Made by a program: the position numbers and the translations under genes. A stretch of DNA of 64,000 bases from Deltaproteobacteria bacterium. Lineage in GTDB: Bacteria; Myxococcota_A; Polyangia; Polyangiales; JADJMO01. Location of the stretch: NCBI GenBank assembly GCA_025363655.1, contig JANYDK010000115.1, positions 1-64,000 on the forward strand, read 5' to 3'. Of the stretch, positions 43,389-50,782 are shown in pieces. A model generated the notes under the pieces. The model saw only the letters and a program-made list of their open reading frames with translations. It did not search any database and was not told where the DNA came from. Every line of letters starts with the position of its first letter. Within the stretch, counting starts at the first letter, position 1.

Positions 43389-44588
43389 GTGGCGGTTCAA
43401 ACCTCGTTTCCGACCCCCCCTCCCGCTTATCCGCGTTTTCCGCGGAGGGAGCCGCGACTCCACGCCGTTCCGCCCCCGCCCCCTCGCGTCGCGCTGTTGT
43501 CGACCTATCACCAGCACTGCGGCATCGCCACGTACGCCGAGAACCTGGTCGAAGGGCTGGAGTCCGCCGGCGCCGAGGTCTCCGTCTTCGCGCCGACCCT
43601 GAAAAAGGGCGACACCGGCGTCGGTGAGCAGCCGCCGCGTCTCTGGGCTGCGAACCGCGCGTTCGGCATCGAGGCCTTGCGCGTCGCCAACGCCGTCGAG
43701 CGCTCCGGCTGCAAGGTCGCGCACCTCAACGTCAACCTCTCGCTCTTCTCGTCGCGCTTTCTCTTCGTGCTCAGCCGCGTGCTCCGCGCGCGAGGCATCC
43801 CGGTCGTCGCCACGCTCCACGGTCGGCAGGGCGGCTCGCTCGGTCGCCGCTTCAAGGTGTGGCGCATCTACCAAGCGCTACGCGGCGCCCGCATCATCGT
43901 CCACAGCGACTCGCACGCCGACGAGCTTCGCGCCGCCGGTCACCGCGACGTGCACGTGATCCCGCACGGAATGCCGCCGATCGAGCGTCGTCCGCTGCTC
44001 GATGCGCGCGCGCGGCTCGGCATCGATCCTTCACGCACGGTCATCGCCCACTTCGGCTTTCTCGTCCCCGACAAGGGCGTCCGCGAGATGGTCGAGGCGA
44101 TCGCCGAGCTCCGTCGTACGCGTCACCCCGAGCTCTTCTATTGGATCAGCGGCGCCGTCTTCCGCACCGACGAGTCACGCCGCTGCTTCGAAGACATCAA
44201 GGCGGCGATCGCTCACCACGGCCTCGAGTCGCACGTCCACCTCACCGGCGAGTTCGTGCCGCACGAGGACGCGATCCTGGCGATGCAGGCCGCCGATTGG
44301 GTCGTCCTCAACTACCGCACCGGCAACTCGCAAGGGGCCTCCGGCGCCATCTCGCGCGCGTTCGCCAGCGGTCGTCCGGTGGCAGTCTCGAGCGCGCCGG
44401 TCTTCGACGAGGTCCGCCGCGCCGCCCACACGCTCGAGGGTGATCTCCCCCTCGCGCTCGACAGGCTCCTCGGTGACGAAGCGCTCGCTGGCGATGCCAC
44501 GCGACGAGCCACCACGTATTGCGCGCGCGCGAGCTGGGCGAACGTCGCCGCGCGTCACATCGAGCTCTACGCCGACCTCGTGCGCTGA
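43389..44588 (+). CDS. Glycosyltransferase family 4 (GT-B)
   Basis: A 399-residue GT-B enzyme with GTG start. After a Pro-rich N-terminal tail (about 1-32), VALLSTYHQHCGIATYAENLVEGL is the acceptor start, VIAHFGFLVPDKGVREMVEAI begins the donor half and HEDAILAMQAADWVVLNYRTGNSQGASGAISRAFASGRPVAVS is the final donor-binding part. The usual E-x7-E is replaced by a NSQGASGAI segment, a variant seen in one GT4 subgroup, so the nucleotide-sugar contact may differ. Confidence 0.87.
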   Translation: MAVQTSFPTPPPAYPRFPRREPRLHAVPPPPPRVALLSTYHQHCGIATYAENLVEGLESAGAEVSVFAPTLKKGDTGVGEQPPRLWAANRAFGIEALRVANAVERSGCKVAHLNVNLSLFSSRFLFVLSRVLRARGIPVVATLHGRQGGSLGRRFKVWRIYQALRGARIIVHSDSHADELRAAGHRDVHVIPHGMPPIERRPLLDARARLGIDPSRTVIAHFGFLVPDKGVREMVEAIAELRRTRHPELFYWISGAVFRTDESRRCFEDIKAAIAHHGLESHVHLTGEFVPHEDAILAMQAADWVVLNYRTGNSQGASGAISRAFASGRPVAVSSAPVFDEVRRAAHTLEGDLPLALDRLLGDEALAGDATRRATTYCARASWANVAARHIELYADLVR

Positions 44589-44678
44589 GCAGTCGCGCTG
44601 GCTTTGCACTTCACCCCCGGCCGTCGCCGGGCCCTGCTCACACGCTGGCGCGAGGCTGCGCGCGTGGGACACTGGAGA

Positions 44679-45512
44679 ATGAGCCCAAGGGCTCCGTACC
44701 GCTCGAGAGCACTTCGCGTCGTTCTACCCACGACGATCACGCTTGCCTGCGCCCTCGTCGTCGTTTTCGCCTTTGCTCTTCGCCCCTCCTTGGTGATGCT
44801 GACGCCGATCGCCCTCGCGCTCGGCATGCTCCCGGGTGCGCTCTCGCATCTCGCACGAAGTCATGGCGCCCGTCGCGCCGCCGCCCGCGCGATGGTGCTC
44901 GGAGGCGTCTTCGCGATCGCCTTCGGCTTCGTGGCTTGGCACCTCGCCAACCCGATCATCCACGTCGACGACCCGACCGGCGAGCCGATGCAGCTCTGGC
45001 TCGACGGCGAGAAGTGGACGACGCTCGACGGCAAGCCGACAGGAGAACCTGTTTCACTGCGCGTGCCCTGGGGGCGCCATCTCATCGGTCGATCGGCGCT
45101 CGACGCCTCCGCGCCCGAGGCCGTCGACGACGTCTTTTTTCCATCGTTTCCGCTCGGTCGCACGCTCCTCTACGATCCCGGTCAGAACGGCTGCTACTGG
45201 CTCGAGGTCAAGGCCTACGGCAGCGCCTCGACGCACGGACATCCGCACGGTCCGCTGCGCGTCAGCCCTCTCTACGAGCTCGACGACGTCGACGTCTGGT
45301 TCGGCTCGGCGCCCAAGGACGTCGACTCGCCCGTCTTCTCCAGCGGCATCACCCGCACGGCGCTCCAAAGACACCGGATGTGCATGGAGCTCGCGACGCT
45401 CGGCTGCGACGCCGAAGCCCGCGACGCCTTCATCGCCTGTCAGCGCTCGCCCCGTTCACCCGGCGAAGCGGTCGATTGTTTTCACGAAGCAGAAGCCGCC
45501 TGCCATCCGTGA
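44679..45512 (+). CDS. Membrane protein with an extracytoplasmic domain
   Basis: A 277-residue protein with three N-terminal membrane helices (about 14-34, 37-54, 71-89) followed by about 185 residues that should lie outside the membrane. The soluble part is beta-rich with a C-terminal Cys-rich block (MCMELATLGCDAEARDAFIACQ, then CFHEAEAACHP). No family is recognised. ATG at 44679 is preceded by GGAGA; an upstream TTG at 44604 is in frame but less likely. The ECF sigma gene begins 68 bp downstream on the same strand. Confidence 0.75.
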   Translation: MSPRAPYRSRALRVVLPTTITLACALVVVFAFALRPSLVMLTPIALALGMLPGALSHLARSHGARRAAARAMVLGGVFAIAFGFVAWHLANPIIHVDDPTGEPMQLWLDGEKWTTLDGKPTGEPVSLRVPWGRHLIGRSALDASAPEAVDDVFFPSFPLGRTLLYDPGQNGCYWLEVKAYGSASTHGHPHGPLRVSPLYELDDVDVWFGSAPKDVDSPVFSSGITRTALQRHRMCMELATLGCDAEARDAFIACQRSPRSPGEAVDCFHEAEAACHP

Positions 45513-45580
45513 TCCGTTTCTACGAAGCTCTGACTGTCGCCCGCCCTCTGCAGCTGCTGTATGGCTGGAGGTGAGAACAA

Positions 45581-46249
45581 ATGGCCGAGCAAGACGAAAC
45601 TCCTTCCGAGAGTCCGCCGCCCGACGTCGAGATCCCGCTGGATCCGCTCGAGCAGAAGGAAGGGCGCAAGGCCGAGACGGGGCCGCCGCCGACGATCGAG
45701 CTCGCCATTCGTGATGCGCTCCGCAAGGGCGACGTCAAATTCGCGCTCACGCTCGCGACCAGCCACTACCGCGCGCCGCTCATTCGTTTCTGTCTCGCGT
45801 TCGTCCACGACGAGACCACCGCGGAAGACGTCGCACAGACGGCCCTCGCCGTCGCCTCCGAGCGCGCGGCCGAGTTCTCCGGGCAGAGCACCTTCCGCAC
45901 CTGGCTCTTCGGCATCGCTCGCCACAAGGCGCTCGACGCGGCCGCCTCGCGACACGGAATGCCGCTCTCGGCGGTCACCGACTCGCGTTGGATCGCCGAC
46001 GCCATCGGTCCGGTGACGGGCCTCCAAAGGGCGGCCGATCTCGGCGCGCTCGAAGGGGTCATCGCCTCGCTCGGCGAAGAGACACGCGGTCTCCTCACGC
46101 TCCGCTTCCGCGAAGAGCTCTCCTACAAAGAAATCGCCGACGCCTTCGACATCACCGAACAGGCCGCCCGCAAACGCATGTTCGACGCCCTCGAAAAGAT
46201 TCGAAAGCTCCTCACCACCCAGCGGGCCGACTTTTTCGAAGAGAAGTAG
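45581..46249 (+). CDS. ECF-type RNA polymerase sigma factor
   Basis: A 222-residue sigma-70-family protein with region 2 (YRAPLIRFCLAFVHDETTAEDVAQTALAVASERA, then FRTWLFGIARHKALD) and region 4 (LTLRFREELSYKEIADAFDITEQAARKRMFDALEKI). Between the regions lies a short linker with no region 3, as in ECF sigma factors. The N-terminal 40 residues are acidic and Pro-rich, an extension upstream of region 2. No anti-sigma gene is adjacent in the usual downstream position; the gene on that side is homoserine dehydrogenase on the opposite strand. The preceding membrane protein could play this role but has no recognisable anti-sigma motif. Confidence 0.92.
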   Translation: MAEQDETPSESPPPDVEIPLDPLEQKEGRKAETGPPPTIELAIRDALRKGDVKFALTLATSHYRAPLIRFCLAFVHDETTAEDVAQTALAVASERAAEFSGQSTFRTWLFGIARHKALDAAASRHGMPLSAVTDSRWIADAIGPVTGLQRAADLGALEGVIASLGEETRGLLTLRFREELSYKEIADAFDITEQAARKRMFDALEKIRKLLTTQRADFFEEK

Positions 46250-46258
46250 TCCAGAGCC

Positions 46259-47584
46259 TCACTGCTCGACGCGCAGCGCGAGAGATGGCGCGCGAACGAA
46301 CGCGAGCGCATCGATGACCGTGAGGGCTGCGCGTACGTCACGTTCGCTCGCCGAGTGGGTCAGCATCACGATCACGCGGGTCTCGTCGTCGTCCGAATCG
46401 GAGGCGCGACGACCGCTACCCCCCTCTTGCACCATTTGCTCGATCGAAACCGAGCTCTGACCGAGTGCGCCGGCGATCTGGGCGAGGACCCCGGGACGAT
46501 CGAGCACGCGCATGCGCAGGTACCAGATGGCCTCTTGCGCGCGTGCGGGAGCGAGCGGACGACGCGCGACGTCGAGCCCTTCGGTGAGGAGCCCGGAGAC
46601 GCCGGCTCGACGTGCACGGGCGACGTCGACGAGATCGGCGACGACGCTGACGGCGGTCGGAAGTGCACCTGCGCCGCGACCGACGAGCACCTGCGCGCCG
46701 GCCCCTTCGGCCTCGAGCGCGATCGCGTTGAGCACGCCGTCGACGGAAGCCAGCGGCGCACGCGCGGGCACCAGCGCCGGATGCACGCGGAGATCGAGGA
46801 GCGGTCCGCCCTCGCCGCGCGTCTCGCGCCCGACCGCGAGGTGTTTGATGGCGTAACCGAAGCGCGCGGCGAAGCGCAGATCGATCGGCTCGATCGCACG
46901 AATGCCCTCGGTCGGGACCTCGTCGGGCCGCACCACGGCACCGAACGCGAGGAGCGCGAGCACGCAGAGCTTGTGCGCAGCGTCGTGCCCGTCGACGTCG
47001 AGAGACGGCTCGGCCTCCGCGTATCCGAGCTCCTGCGCCGCACGCAAAACCTCGGTAAACGAAGCCCCTTCGTCGCGCATGCGGGTGAGGATGTAGTTGC
47101 ACGTCCCGTTGACGATGCCGCGCAGACTACGAACCCAATCGGAGACGAGGTGATCGCGGAGCGCGCGCACGATCGGGATCGCCCCTCCTACCGACGCCTC
47201 GAACGCGAGATCCGCGTGGTGCTCGTTGGCCGCGGCCAGCAGCGACGGAGCGCGGACCGCGAGGAGCGCCTTGTTGGCGGTGACGACGCTCTTTCCCGCA
47301 CGCAGCGCACGCTCGAGGTAGCTCCCCGCCGGCTCCTCCCCACCCATCACCTCGACGACGACGTCGACGCTCGGATCCGAGAGCACGCGCTCGGCGTCGG
47401 TGGTGACGAGCGACGCCGGGACGTCACGCCGCACCTTGCCGAGGTCGCGCACGAGCACGTGGGCGAGCTCGAGCGGCGCACCGATTCGACGCGCGAGGTA
47501 CGTGCCGTCGCGCGCCACCAGCTCGGCGACGCCTCCGCCGACCGTGCCGCAACCGAGGAGCGCGAAGCGAATGGGCTTGCTCAT
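46259..47584 (-). CDS. hom: Homoserine dehydrogenase
   Basis: A 441-residue enzyme converting aspartate semialdehyde to homoserine. RFALLGCGTVGGGVAEL is the nucleotide-binding start, VVTANKALLA and VGGAIPIVRAL contain the active-site region, and GIVNGTCNYILTRM is the family signature. A C-terminal ACT regulatory domain (about 365-440, RMRVLDRPGVLAQIAGALG) follows, split by a charged Ser/Asp insertion, consistent with feedback by threonine. The start was chosen at the MSKPIRF methionine (47584). Convergent with the sigma factor. Confidence 0.95.
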   Translation of the reverse strand: MSKPIRFALLGCGTVGGGVAELVARDGTYLARRIGAPLELAHVLVRDLGKVRRDVPASLVTTDAERVLSDPSVDVVVEVMGGEEPAGSYLERALRAGKSVVTANKALLAVRAPSLLAAANEHHADLAFEASVGGAIPIVRALRDHLVSDWVRSLRGIVNGTCNYILTRMRDEGASFTEVLRAAQELGYAEAEPSLDVDGHDAAHKLCVLALLAFGAVVRPDEVPTEGIRAIEPIDLRFAARFGYAIKHLAVGRETRGEGGPLLDLRVHPALVPARAPLASVDGVLNAIALEAEGAGAQVLVGRGAGALPTAVSVVADLVDVARARRAGVSGLLTEGLDVARRPLAPARAQEAIWYLRMRVLDRPGVLAQIAGALGQSSVSIEQMVQEGGSGRRASDSDDDETRVIVMLTHSASERDVRAALTVIDALAFVRAPSLALRVEQ

Positions 47585-47674
47585 GGGGCGCGTAGGGGAA
47601 GCACGCAGCGTGCGGGCGTAAAGAGGCGAGCTTCGCCGGCAGACGCCCATCCGCCATCGGCGTAGACCTGCGCC

Positions 47675-48307
47675 GTGGCCGGTTTCTTCCTCGGTCTCGT
47701 CGTTTGGCTCTGGCTGCGCACGCTACGTCTTCGCGTCGTCGACACGTCGGGAGCACGAAACAAGGCCGATCCGCGACCGTGGGTTCTCGCCTTCTTTCAT
47801 GGCACGCAGGTGCCGCTCTTGGCGTGGAAGCGCCGACGCACCACCGCGGTCCTCGTCTCGCTCTCGCGCGACGGCGATTTGCAGAGCGGCGTCATGCGAC
47901 GAGCGCGCATGCACGTGGTCCGCGGCTCGACCTCGCGGGGTGGCGCTCGTGGGCTCGCCGCGATCGTCCGCGCGCTACGGGGTGGTGAGCTCGACGCGGC
48001 CTTCGCCGTCGACGGACCCAAGGGACCCCATGGCGTCGTCCAACCCGGAGCCCTCGCGTGCGCCAAGCTCACCGGCGGGTTGATCGTCCCGATGGGCTCG
48101 GCGGCAAGGCCGACGCACGTGCTCGCCCGCACTTGGGATCACTTCGCGCTGCCGTGGCCATTCGCGCGCGCGATCGTCGTCATCGGAGAGCCGCTCTCCA
48201 GCGACGCGACACCCGCCGAAGTGGCGAGGGCGATCGAGGAGGCGAACGCGCGGGCCCACGCCGAGCTCGATCCCGCGCGCGAGTCTTCGGCAACGACGGG
48301 AGAATGA
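47675..48307 (+). CDS. DUF374 / lysophospholipid acyltransferase-like protein
   Basis: A 210-residue protein starting with GTG and one N-terminal hydrophobic helix. The segments VLAFFHGTQVPLLAW (H of the acyltransferase motif), VVRGSTSRGGARGLAAIV and FAVDGPKGPHGVVQPGALACAKLTGGLIVPMG match the DUF374 group, related to lipid A and glycerolipid acyltransferases. Its substrate is not known. Divergent from homoserine dehydrogenase by 90 bp, and 28 bp upstream of the next gene. Confidence 0.85.
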   Translation: MAGFFLGLVVWLWLRTLRLRVVDTSGARNKADPRPWVLAFFHGTQVPLLAWKRRRTTAVLVSLSRDGDLQSGVMRRARMHVVRGSTSRGGARGLAAIVRALRGGELDAAFAVDGPKGPHGVVQPGALACAKLTGGLIVPMGSAARPTHVLARTWDHFALPWPFARAIVVIGEPLSSDATPAEVARAIEEANARAHAELDPARESSATTGE

Positions 48308-48335
48308 GCCTTCTTCCAAGCTCGTTGCCCGCTTC

Positions 48336-49088
48336 ATGCTCGCGAAACCCACCCCCCGTCAGCTCGGCGGCGCGCTCGTCTGCTTCGTCGGCGCAGCTGC
48401 GTCGTTCGCGCTCGAGAGCGAGCCGAGCCTCCGCCACGCATTCCGTTGGGACTCGGCGCTCTGGCTCCTCTCGGGATGTGGCGCGATGTTGCTGGTCCGT
48501 CGTCTCGAGACGCAGGTCATCGCCCGCGCCATCCTCGCCTTCACCTGCGTCATCGCCCTCCTCGGCTGCTGGTTCGGCGGCTTCTCGTCGATGCGAACGG
48601 TGCTGCTCGTCGCCACCCTCGGTCCCCTCTTGGTGTCCCGCGCCGACGGCCTCGACGACGATCTACGCGGCAAATTCCGTCCGATCGCGCATCGCGGCCG
48701 ACTCCTCGCCGCGGCGGCAATCTGCGGCGTCATCGCCGGCCTGGTCGCTCTCTTCGGCGCGCACTTCCTCCAGCGCAGCTTCGAGCTCCGCTTCGATCAC
48801 GCGATCTTCCATCGTTGGTCGATGCGCATGATCGTCCTCGGCTCCGGCTTCGCCACCAGCGCGCTCGCCATCGGGGCTGGCTTCCTCGCCCTCCTCCGTC
48901 TTCGCACCTTCGGCCTCGCGCTCATCTTCGCCGGAGAAGTGCTCGCCCTCGCGCTGGCGATTCGCGGGGGTCACTTCTTGGTGAAGCCGATCGTCGCCTC
49001 GCTCATCGGCTGGGCGATGGTGGCGCAGGCGGTGCTGCTCTTGCCGTTCCTCGTCGGCGCGGCGCGTCGACTCGTCATTTCGCGTTAG
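48336..49088 (+). CDS. Multi-spanning membrane protein of unknown function
   Basis: A 250-residue protein with about six or seven hydrophobic helices (for example ALVCFVGAAASFALE, AILAFTCVIALLGCWFGGF, VLLVATLGPLLV, LLAAAAICGVIAGLVALFG, IVLGSGFATSALAIGAGFLALL, FGLALIFAGEVLALALAI). The loops carry Arg-rich patches. I recognise no family. It follows the DUF374 gene by 28 bp and is likely co-transcribed, suggesting a role in the membrane. Confidence 0.78.
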   Translation: MLAKPTPRQLGGALVCFVGAAASFALESEPSLRHAFRWDSALWLLSGCGAMLLVRRLETQVIARAILAFTCVIALLGCWFGGFSSMRTVLLVATLGPLLVSRADGLDDDLRGKFRPIAHRGRLLAAAAICGVIAGLVALFGAHFLQRSFELRFDHAIFHRWSMRMIVLGSGFATSALAIGAGFLALLRLRTFGLALIFAGEVLALALAIRGGHFLVKPIVASLIGWAMVAQAVLLLPFLVGAARRLVISR

Positions 49089-49134
49089 CAGCCTCCAAAT
49101 CTCCGTTGCCTCGATGCTCCGTGTTTTCTCGCTC

Positions 49135-50697
49135 TCAATCTCCCCAGCCCGGCAACGATTCACCCTTTGCCAGGGCGTCGAGCACCTGCGGTACGCCGTC
49201 GGCGAGCTCGCCACTGAAGACGCCGCGATCGCCGAGCCGTGCGCGCGCGGTGTCGGCGACGAGCCCGTGGACGTGGACGCCGATCGTCGCTGCTTCGAAG
49301 GTCGCGTTGGTGCATGCGAAGGCGCCGATCATCCCTGCGAGGACGTCGCCCGAGCCTGCGGTCGCCAAGAGCGGGTTGCCGGTGGTGTTGACGGCGATGC
49401 GCCCGTCTCGCGCGGCGACGATGGTGCGCGCGCCCTTGAGCACCACCACCGCGCCCGTCGCCTCGACCACGGCGCGTACCGCCCCGAAACGATCGCGCTC
49501 GACCTCGTCGCTGGTGCGCCCGAGAATGCGACCCATCTCACCGGGATGCGGCGTGAGGATGAGCTTGCCCTTGGCCGCAGCGAGCGCCTTCGGCCGGCCT
49601 TTGAAATGCGTCAGCGCATCGGCGTCGACGACGATCGGGCCTTCGAAGGTCGCGAGCACGTGCTCGATCGCCCTGCCAGCCGCGACGTCGAGCCCGAAGC
49701 CGGGGCCGATGACGACCGCGCGTCGTCCTTTCAGCGCCTCGTCGAGCCGCGCGATCGGCTGCTCACGATCGAGCCCCATCGCCATCACCTCGGGCATCCG
49801 CCCATCGAGGACCACGAGCGCCTCGGGCCACGTCGCGATGGTGACCACGCCCGCGCCACCACGGAACGCGCCTCGGGCCGCGAGCAACGCCGCCCCTGAT
49901 TTTCCGGCCGATCCTGCGCAGACGAGGACCGCACCGACGGAGAATTTGTGCGCGTCGGCCTCCCGCGCATGAAGGAGCCGCGCCACTGCACGACGCTCGA
50001 TCACTTCGGCGACGTGCCCCACTTTGCCGAGGATGGTGTCGGGCAATCCGAGATCGGCGACGTGAACACGCCCGGCGAAACGCGCGCCCTGCGGCGTGAG
50101 CAGCCCGACCTTGAGGTGACCGAAACAGACGGTGTCGTGCGCCTCGACGCAGGCGCCGAGCGGCGCGCCCGAATCGGCGTCGAGCCCGCTCGGAATGTCG
50201 AGCGCGAGACGGCGACCCGGTGCGCGGTTGATCGCTTCGACGATCGCGATCATCTTCGCGTCGAGCGGACGATCGAGCCCGGTGCCGAAAAGACCATCGA
50301 CCACCAAATCGGCCAGTCCGAGCGCTGTCTCGAGCCCTTCGAGGTCGCCACCGGGCGTCACCATGGTGACCTGCCCCCCGAGATCGAGGAACGCATCGTG
50401 GTTGATGCGCGCATCGCCGTGCACCCGTTCGGTCGGCGCGCAGAGGAAGACCCGTACGTCGGCGCCACGTGCCCAGAGATGTCGCGCGATGACGAAGCCG
50501 TCGCCGCCGTTGTTTCCCGCACCCGCGACGACGACCACCCGAGCGCCCTGGGCGAGGGCACCCGTGAGCAGGCGCATCGCCACGTCGGCAGCACCTCGAC
50601 CCGCATTTTCCATCAAGACCACACCGGGGACGTGACACGTGTCGATCGCATGACGATCGAAGGCGCGCATCTGGGCTCGGGAGAGGACGGGAATCAT
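49135..50697 (-). CDS. nnr: Bifunctional NAD(P)HX epimerase / dehydratase (Nnr)
   Basis: A 520-residue fusion. The N-terminal epimerase (about 1-215) has VVVAGAGNNGGDGFVIARHLWARG; the C-terminal ADP-dependent dehydratase (about 230-515) has LTPHPGEMGRILG, VVVDADALTHF and NPLLATAGSGDVLAGMIGAFAC. It repairs NADHX and NADPHX. The domain order is the common bacterial one and both active-site motifs appear intact. Convergent with the small membrane protein. Divergent from the phosphoesterase lipoprotein. Confidence 0.96.
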   Translation of the reverse strand: MIPVLSRAQMRAFDRHAIDTCHVPGVVLMENAGRGAADVAMRLLTGALAQGARVVVVAGAGNNGGDGFVIARHLWARGADVRVFLCAPTERVHGDARINHDAFLDLGGQVTMVTPGGDLEGLETALGLADLVVDGLFGTGLDRPLDAKMIAIVEAINRAPGRRLALDIPSGLDADSGAPLGACVEAHDTVCFGHLKVGLLTPQGARFAGRVHVADLGLPDTILGKVGHVAEVIERRAVARLLHAREADAHKFSVGAVLVCAGSAGKSGAALLAARGAFRGGAGVVTIATWPEALVVLDGRMPEVMAMGLDREQPIARLDEALKGRRAVVIGPGFGLDVAAGRAIEHVLATFEGPIVVDADALTHFKGRPKALAAAKGKLILTPHPGEMGRILGRTSDEVERDRFGAVRAVVEATGAVVVLKGARTIVAARDGRIAVNTTGNPLLATAGSGDVLAGMIGAFACTNATFEAATIGVHVHGLVADTARARLGDRGVFSGELADGVPQVLDALAKGESLPGWGD

Positions 50698-50782
50698 GCG
50701 GCGCGTGTGGATAGCCGAGGCGGCGACGGGGCGGTACGGGAGCCACGAGCAGGGCGCCGAAAAGGGCTACCATGGGCGGCAA

